Shown here: positions 14,073-20,009 of the stretch, one piece after another
How the letters are laid out: each line of letters begins with the position of its first letter
Numbering within the stretch: position 1 is the first letter of the stretch
Source of the DNA: an uncultured Oscillospiraceae bacterium
Lineage (GTDB): Bacteria; Bacillota; Clostridia; Oscillospirales; Oscillospiraceae
Direction: 5' to 3'
Assembly (NCBI GenBank): GCA_900763675.1
Contig: CAAFLE010000056.1
Location: 1-20,009, forward strand
DNA length: 20,009 nt
Notes under the pieces: generated by a model
Database searches by the model: none
The model's input: the letters and a program-made list of their open reading frames with translations, nothing else
Told to the model about the DNA's origin: nothing
Program-made: the position numbers and the translations under genes

Positions 14073-14119
14073 CGGATTGCCACGGCCAGTTTGCGAACTG
14101 GCCTCGCAATGACAGTGGT
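14073..14119 (+). repeat. Repeat family E, copy 3
   Basis: It reads CGGATTGCCACGGCCAGTTT, then GCGAACTGGCCTCGCAATGACAGTGG. The central palindrome GGCCAGTTTGCGAACTGGCC keeps pairing even though several bases differ from copies 1 and 2, which shows compensatory change in the stem. Confidence 0.88.
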
Positions 14120-14130
14120 GTTCTATACCC

Positions 14131-14222
14131 TGCCTTTTCTTTTACCCATTGGCACTCTCTGCCCCCTGGCGACCCCTCAGTCAGCCTACGGCTGACAGCT
14201 CCCATAGCAGGGGCGCCAAGGG
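14131..14222 (+). repeat. Family A repeat in the leftward leader
   Basis: A nearly complete unit: TGCCTTTTCTTTTACCCATT, GGCACT, CTGGCGACCCCTCAGTCAGC, a GCCTACGGC loop, GACAGCTCC and GGGGCGCCAAGG. It lies inside the terminal-inverted-repeat unit. Confidence 0.88.
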
Positions 14223-14264
14223 GTGCGGAAAAGTCCATCAAGTTCTGTTTAACCTTACAGGCAT

Positions 14265-14293
14265 AATATACCACAATCCCCAGCCCCTGTCAA
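14265..14293 (-). promoter_or_regulatory. Leftward promoter of the phage operon
   Basis: On the minus strand TTGACA (14293-14288) is followed after 17 bases by TATATT (14270-14265), a near-consensus sigma-A promoter. The start site would be near 14258, giving a leader of about 470 nt before the first gene at 13783. It faces away from the repressor and is the likely lytic promoter. Confidence 0.75.
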
Positions 14294-14323
14294 GCGGTAT
14301 AACCGAACTTTCGCAAAATTTTC

Positions 14324-14352
14324 TTGACAAAGTTGCGGTTTAACAGTACATT
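14324..14352 (+). promoter_or_regulatory. Rightward promoter for the repressor gene
   Basis: TTGACA (14324-14329), a 17-base spacer and TACATT (14347-14352). A perfect TATAAT also lies at 14406-14411, but its -35 is weak. An imperfect inverted repeat (AACCGAACTTT at 14301, AAAGTTGCGGTT at 14329) lies between the two divergent promoters. Confidence 0.65.
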
Positions 14353-14408
14353 ATAAGTGTACCAATACGCAAACCAACCCACACTTATTATCAACCCACG
14401 CTTATTAT
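14353..14408. promoter_or_regulatory. Candidate repressor operators
   Basis: Two tandem 17-mers, CAACCCACACTTATTAT (14375-14391) and CAACCCACGCTTATTAT (14392-14408), differ at one base. An inverted partner, ATAAGTGT (14353-14360), pairs exactly with ACACTTAT (14381-14388) and directly follows the repressor -10. The three half-sites between promoter and start codon fit binding and autoregulation by the adjacent repressor. Confidence 0.6.
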
Positions 14409-14433
14409 AATAATGTAGAAACTGAGGTGCGAC

Positions 14434-15213
14434 GTGGACAACATCGTATACGACAAGAACATTTTCGCCGCGAATCTGCAGCGGCTCATGAAGCGCGACC
14501 GCGAGAAGCAGATCGACGTCGCGCGCCTGCTGGACGTCAGCAAATCGACCGTCTCGGCCTATTGCAGCGGTGCGCAGATGCCGCGCATGGACAAGCTCGA
14601 GCTGCTCGCGCGCCACTACGGCGTGACGATCGCGGCGCTGGTCGAGAGCGGCGAGCCGGCCCCCGCCGCGCAGGGCGCCGTCGTGCAGTTCCCGCCCTGC
14701 CCCGCGTCCGAGATCTATTACGGCCTCAACCGCCGCGGCCAGGCCGAGTACATCCGCTACGGCGAGTACCTGTCCGGCCAGCCGGAGTTCCGCGCGGAGC
14801 GCCCTGTGCGCTTCATCAAGCGCTACATCGTGCCCGCCGCCGCGGGCTACGCCAGCCCCATCGAGGGCGAGGACTACGAGCAGATCGAATGTCCCGCGGA
14901 CGCGCCGCTCTCTGCCGACTTCTGCATAAATATTCAAGGTGACAGCATGGAGCCGTATATTCACGACGGTGAGCTGGTGTACGTGAAGCGCGACGCGCCG
15001 CTGCACGAGTTTGACGTCGGCATCTTCTACGTGGACGGCGACGTGTACTGCAAGCAGTGGTGCCGCGATTACGCGGGCACGCTGCACCTGCTGTCGGCGA
15101 ATCCGAAGCGGCAGGACGCGAATATCGAGCTGCGCGGCACGAGCGGCCGCAGCGTGGTGTGCTTCGGACGGGTGATCCTGCCGCACCGGCTGCCGAAGCC
15201 GAGCTATGTCTGA
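14434..15213 (+). CDS. CI/LexA-like phage repressor with S24 peptidase domain
   Basis: The 259-residue protein probably maintains lysogeny by blocking the leftward promoter. Residues about 11-70 form an XRE-type helix-turn-helix (RREKQIDVARLLDVSKSTVSAY-like pattern, then MPRMDKLELLARHYGV). Residues 130-255 are an S24 peptidase: a cleavage site Ala137-Gly138 within YIVPAAAGYAS, catalytic Ser171 in GDSMEPYI and catalytic Lys207 in VYCKQW. RecA-stimulated self-cleavage, and hence SOS induction, is expected as all three elements are intact. The start is a GTG at 14434 with GAGGTG upstream. It is the only rightward phage gene seen and the next gene begins 23 bases after it. Confidence 0.92.
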   Translation: MDNIVYDKNIFAANLQRLMKRDREKQIDVARLLDVSKSTVSAYCSGAQMPRMDKLELLARHYGVTIAALVESGEPAPAAQGAVVQFPPCPASEIYYGLNRRGQAEYIRYGEYLSGQPEFRAERPVRFIKRYIVPAAAGYASPIEGEDYEQIECPADAPLSADFCINIQGDSMEPYIHDGELVYVKRDAPLHEFDVGIFYVDGDVYCKQWCRDYAGTLHLLSANPKRQDANIELRGTSGRSVVCFGRVILPHRLPKPSYV

Positions 15214-15235
15214 GCGCGCGGCGCGGAGGTGTGAT

Positions 15236-15841
15236 GTGAATATTTATACAGCGCCACATGTGAGCGGCGCGCCGGATTGGAGCGCCGTGCCGTCGGCGGA
15301 GATTGGGAATCTGCTGTGGACGGAGAGCTGCGGGGTGCGCGCATGGGCGCAGCTGTGCTGGACTGAGGACGCGCTGCACCTGCGGCTTCGCGCGGCGGAG
15401 CGCGACATCCGCGCCGAGGAGCGCGGGCTGCTGGGCATGCCGTGTCGGGACAGCTGCCTGGAGTTTTTCTTCTGCCCGTCGGCGGGCGACCTGCGGTATT
15501 TCAACATTGAGTTCAGTCCGAGCGGCTGCATGTATCTGGGCTTCGGGCGGAGCATCGAGGAGCACTCGCGGCTGCTGGTGACGGGCGCGGAGGCGCTGTT
15601 CGGCGCGCGGACGCGGCGCACGGACGGCGGCTGGGAGGTCGGGTATCGGGTTCCGGCGGAGTTTGTGCGGCGGTTTTTCCCGGAGTTCGAGCTGCATCGC
15701 GGGCTGCGCCTGCGTGGGAATTTCTATAAATGCGGCGACGCGACCCCGCGCCCGCATTACCTCGCATGGAATCCGGTCACGAGCGCCGTGCCCGCGTTCC
15801 ATCGTCCGGAGGACTTCGGGGAGATTGTGTTGGGGGGATGA
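15236..15841 (+). CDS. Carbohydrate-binding family 9-like protein
   Basis: The 201-residue product resembles CBM9-like (DOMON-type) beta-sandwich domains. Visible marks are an N-terminal strand region with WAQLCWTEDALHLRLRA, then CRDSCLEFFFCPSAGD, FNIEFSPSGCMYLGFG, GWEVGYRVPAEFVRRFFPEF, and RLRGNFYKCGD followed by HYLAWNPV; these follow the order in family 9-like proteins. There is no signal peptide, so the role may be intracellular, and it is not attached to an enzyme domain. I chose GTG at 15236 because GGAGG lies 6 bases upstream; a longer reading from ATG at 15206 would overlap the repressor. It may be transcribed from the repressor promoter. Host origin next to the prophage is most likely; a lysogen-expressed passenger is possible. 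Confidence 0.8.
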   Translation: MNIYTAPHVSGAPDWSAVPSAEIGNLLWTESCGVRAWAQLCWTEDALHLRLRAAERDIRAEERGLLGMPCRDSCLEFFFCPSAGDLRYFNIEFSPSGCMYLGFGRSIEEHSRLLVTGAEALFGARTRRTDGGWEVGYRVPAEFVRRFFPEFELHRGLRLRGNFYKCGDATPRPHYLAWNPVTSAVPAFHRPEDFGEIVLGG

Positions 15842-15871
15842 GGCGCTGCCGGGCGCGAGACGTACTCTTCA

Positions 15872-15899
15872 CGGGACGGCAGAGAGGCCGTCCCCTACA
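15872..15899 (+). repeat. Repeat family G, copy 1
   Basis: CGGGACGGCAGAGAGGCCGT then CCCCTACA: a hairpin GGGACGGC/GCCGTCCC. The reverse complement occurs at 19639-19666 with three differences. The surrounding 15842-16208 gap has no gene that I can see; it holds this repeat, a second hairpin, a B element and a terminator. Confidence 0.85.
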
Positions 15900-15942
15900 A
15901 GAAGATTTCGGATCCCGCGCCGATTCAAACACGCTGCTTTGC

Positions 15943-15975
15943 TCCAAAAGTCGTTGATGTATCAAGACTTTTGGA
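15943..15975. other. Perfect 10 bp hairpin of unknown role
   Basis: TCCAAAAGTC, a 13-base loop, then GACTTTTGGA. No T-tract follows directly, so it is a weak terminator candidate for the carbohydrate-binding gene, or a small mobile repeat. Confidence 0.5.
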
Positions 15976-16006
15976 CGGCGGTTTATTGTATTTGAGGCGG
16001 GCCTTT

Positions 16007-16085
16007 TCTCGCTGCGGCTCGGTCACGGCGCGGCTCTGACATGCCACCGGCATGTCATTCACTACCGCGCCGCCGCTGCGCTACC
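16007..16085 (+). repeat. Repeat family B, copy 2 (79 bp)
   Basis: It is identical to 5184-5262 at 78 of 79 positions and includes the GACATGCC-ACC-GGCATGTC hairpin. It lies near host clpB, outside the phage structural region. Confidence 0.9.
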
Positions 16086-16145
16086 CCTCAAGCTCCCCCG
16101 CTGCTCTCTTATCCGCGCCCTGCTGCACATGTTCTTTGACAGACT

Positions 16146-16196
16146 GAACAGCTCCCGCTGCATTTCGCAGCGGGAGCTGTTCTATTCTTTCCTTAT
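16146..16196 (+). terminator. Strong hairpin between convergent genes, probable terminator
   Basis: A perfect 16 bp stem, GAACAGCTCCCGCTGC (16146-16161) and its complement (16167-16182), with loop ATTTC. A T-rich TATTCTTTCCTTATTT follows on the plus strand. The minus side lacks a clear T-tract, so it best stops rightward transcripts, although it may also act on clpB transcripts from the other side. Confidence 0.75.
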
Positions 16197-16208
16197 TTAA
16201 ATCCGGAT

Positions 16209-18791
<2,583 letters not shown>

Positions 18792-18816
18792 AATGTTCGC
18801 TCCTTTCGTTGTTAAA

Positions 18817-18864
18817 CTTGTGGGTGTTTTGCGTGGTAGTCTTGTGGGTGTTTTGTGTGGTAGT
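18817..18864. repeat. Tandem 24 bp direct repeat in the clpB leader
   Basis: CTTGTGGGTGTTTTGCGTGG plus TAGT (18817-18840) is followed immediately by the same unit with one change (18841-18864). It ends 26 bases upstream of the clpB start codon. It may be a replication-slippage array or a regulator-binding site. Confidence 0.85.
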
Positions 18865-18873
18865 GATTGTTTT

Positions 18874-18916
18874 GCCGCCCCTTGGCGCCCCTTTTATGTA
18901 GCGAAGCGCCTCCCCC
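18874..18916 (+). repeat. Partial A-type repeat between the ribbon-helix-helix gene and clpB
   Basis: It contains CCCTTGGCGCCCCTTTTATG and TAGCGAAGCGCC, one arm of an A unit. It abuts the stop of the upstream gene at 18918. Confidence 0.6.
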
Positions 18917-18917
18917 C

Positions 18918-19565
18918 TCACACATGGATCTTCTCGTTCCTCATGTGCGAGAAGTACGCGGCCTCGACCTCGTGGTCGTCGAGCCGCCCGCCGAGATAGC
19001 CCTTCATGAGCTTGTCGAAGAGCTTGATGTACTCGGACAGCGCCTGCGCCAGCTCCTCGGCGGAGCAGTCGACGTCGGGCATCGAGATGCTGCGCACGAA
19101 CTTGCCGTCGTAGAGCGCGTAGCTGACGGGGGCGTTGAGCCGCGGCGCGAGGTGCGCGTCCTCGATGCGCTTCCAGAGGCGGAAGAAGCTGGTCATCGCC
19201 TGAATCAGCGCGGTGGACTGGGTGCGGAAGATGACGGTCAGCTCGCCGATGGAGTCGCCGCCCGCGCGGTACAGCTCGACCTCGTACTTGACGGTCGGGC
19301 GGTATTTGTATTCGAGCGAGCTCTTCAGCGACATGCTGTAGGTGTTCGGCGCGAAGAAGGGCACGAAGTCGCGCGATGGCGACATGAGCTGCTGGATCGT
19401 GGAGAGGACGTCGTTGATGCGGCGTTCGGGAGTGGTGTAGTTGACGTACTCGGCGAGGATCTGGTTGATGAGGTTGGAGCGGTTGGTGCCCATACGGTGC
19501 GCCAGCGCGTCGACCTCGCGCACGACCTCGTCGTTCAGCATCAGGCTGTAAAGTGTTTTTTTCAT
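18918..19565 (-). CDS. Ribbon-helix-helix domain protein, 215 aa
   Basis: The first 45 residues (MKKTLYSLMLNDEVVREVDA, then HRMGTNRSNLINQILAEYV) form a ribbon-helix-helix: a short basic strand followed by two helices with the NRSNLIN turn. That suggests a dimeric DNA-binding regulator. Residues 55-215 are a mixed domain with FVPFFAPNTYSMSLKSSLEYKYRPTVKYEVELYR and a helical EELAQALSEYIKLFDKLMKGYLGG end; I do not recognise this part. GGAGG precedes the ATG at 19565. The frame is open for 119 more codons upstream, but that part is repeat DNA with no start signal, so I excluded it. It lies 126 bases upstream of clpB on the same strand and could share its transcript. It is a host gene; its target is unknown. 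Confidence 0.85.
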   Translation of the reverse strand: MKKTLYSLMLNDEVVREVDALAHRMGTNRSNLINQILAEYVNYTTPERRINDVLSTIQQLMSPSRDFVPFFAPNTYSMSLKSSLEYKYRPTVKYEVELYRAGGDSIGELTVIFRTQSTALIQAMTSFFRLWKRIEDAHLAPRLNAPVSYALYDGKFVRSISMPDVDCSAEELAQALSEYIKLFDKLMKGYLGGRLDDHEVEAAYFSHMRNEKIHV

Positions 19566-19638
19566 TGTAAAACCTCCATGCGGCCGCGCCGCAGTAGTAG
19601 TCGTTGTGTGGTGGGAGCGCCCACGCTCAAAATGCGTC

Positions 19639-19666
19639 TGTAGCGGACGGCCTCCGTGCCGTCCCG
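19639..19666 (-). repeat. Repeat family G, copy 2
   Basis: TGTAGCGGACGGCCTCCGTG then CCGTCCCG, the reverse complement of 15872-15899 with three mismatches. The hairpin GGACGGC/GCCGTCC is kept. Confidence 0.85.
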
Positions 19667-19716
19667 CCGCGCCCCGTGCCATGGAATAATCGGCGCTTGT
19701 TTTAAAACTTCGCCGC

Positions 19717-19812
19717 GCAGCGCCGCCCCTTTTAGGTAGCGAAGCGGCGGCGCCGAAAGGGTCGCCAGAGTGTAGCCCAGAGCAGACCGGAAAAGACAGC
19801 GCCGAGTAAACT
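19717..19812 (-). repeat. A-type repeat upstream of the ribbon-helix-helix gene
   Basis: GCCGCCCCTTTTAGGTAGCG, GGCGGCGCCGAAAGGGTCGC, CAGAGTG, then a worn linker GACCGGAAAAGACA and GCCGAGTAAA. The GAGTAAA ending matches the fragment at 50-65. DNA beyond it (19813-19981) contains another repeat-like stretch, CTAGTCCCCTTGGGGATG, and no gene that I can support. Confidence 0.75.
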
Positions 19813-19981
19813 CTGAGTTCTTGCCTCCATTTGCGACGCGAAGCTAGTCCCCTTGGGGATGTAAAGGGAGGTGGGTCGGCGTAAGCCGAGCCGGAGGGAT
19901 TGTGCAGCGCCAGCCGATCCACGCGCCGTTTTCGTGCGCGTCCGCAACCGGCACCGCCCTCCCACCTGTTTCATTGTCGAT

Positions 19982-20009
19982 ATCATACACCCGCCAGAAA
20001 CTTTTGTCA
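19982..20009 (-). promoter_or_regulatory. Possible promoter for the ribbon-helix-helix / clpB genes
   Basis: On the minus strand TGACA is at the window edge (20009-20005), then a 17-base spacer and TATGAT (19987-19982). If the base beyond the edge completes TTGACA, this is a near-consensus promoter with a leader of about 410 nt. The last base cannot be seen. Confidence 0.4.

Larger units (their letters stand above)
13817..14257. mobile_element. 441 bp element with perfect 20 bp terminal inverted repeats
   Basis: The left end TAAGGTTAAACAGAACTTGA (13817-13836) is the exact reverse complement of the right end (14238-14257). Both ends carry TA, which would fit a TA target duplication of mariner/IS630-type elements. 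The inside has no transposase and consists of F, E and A repeats plus an unexplained GAGGAGGTAAAAAATAATG near the left end. The right end lies at the predicted start of the leftward transcript. A MITE is one reading. The alternative is an original leader hairpin whose loop was filled by repeats. Confidence 0.6.

Noticed and set aside
5121..14222. Repeats considered as a CRISPR array
   Set aside because: The copies are scattered, vary in length and orientation, and have no regular spacers or cas genes nearby.
13822..14274. A 150-codon open frame on the minus strand through the leader of the phage operon
   Set aside because: It consists almost wholly of A, E and F repeats, has no ribosome binding site, and its start lies within the predicted promoter. 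The repeats are GC-rich and poor in stop codons, so long open frames through them are expected.
15842..16208. Attachment site or integrase remnant at the right prophage edge
   Set aside because: I found no duplicated core, tRNA end or recombinase fragment here. The left prophage end is outside the window, so an attachment pair cannot be tested.
19566..19922. A 119-codon N-terminal extension of the ribbon-helix-helix protein
   Set aside because: It reads through an A repeat and a G hairpin. A clear GGAGG and ATG give a start at 19565 that begins exactly at the DNA-binding domain.

Overview
The window is GC-rich bacterial DNA. It carries one side of a compact prophage (about 71-15213) followed by ordinary host chromosome: clpB and a ribbon-helix-helix gene. 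The high GC, the AAAGGAG-type ribosome binding sites, a Firmicutes-style Prp cleavage system and the repeat families resembling those of gut Clostridia suggest a member of the Oscillospirales/Ruminococcaceae. That placement is inference, not proof.

Layout. A divergent promoter region at 14265-14408 separates a rightward CI/LexA-like repressor (14434-15213) from a leftward operon. Read on the minus strand, the operon runs: a 35-residue peptide, a DnaD-like replication protein with an iteron-like array inside its gene, a small protein in the terminase small subunit position, terminase large subunit, portal, Prp-type prohead protease, a scaffold-position protein, an N4-gp56-type major capsid protein, a 77-residue protein, a head-tail adaptor candidate, a 590-residue tail-nozzle-like protein, two tail/fibre proteins and a 232-residue structural protein of unknown role. 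The portal, capsid and nozzle set suggests a short-tailed virion. Lysis genes and an integrase are not in the window. The prophage boundary on the right was not located. A carbohydrate-binding family 9-like gene (15236-15841) follows the repressor and may be host or a prophage passenger.

The most striking feature is heavy invasion by short, hairpin-rich repeat modules, called here A, B, E, F and G. They fill most gaps between genes in both prophage and host DNA. They also lie inside coding sequence: two 197 bp copies in the scaffold gene and two partial copies in the portal gene, all without breaking the frame. A 441 bp unit with perfect 20 bp terminal inverted repeats lies between the leftward promoter and its first gene.

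The morphogenesis genes fit together. The Prp-like protease lies between portal and capsid, and the capsid N-terminus carries LDLQLFA, a match to the motif that Prp enzymes cut in ribosomal protein L27 and in some phage proteins. A self-contained capsid maturation step is therefore predicted.
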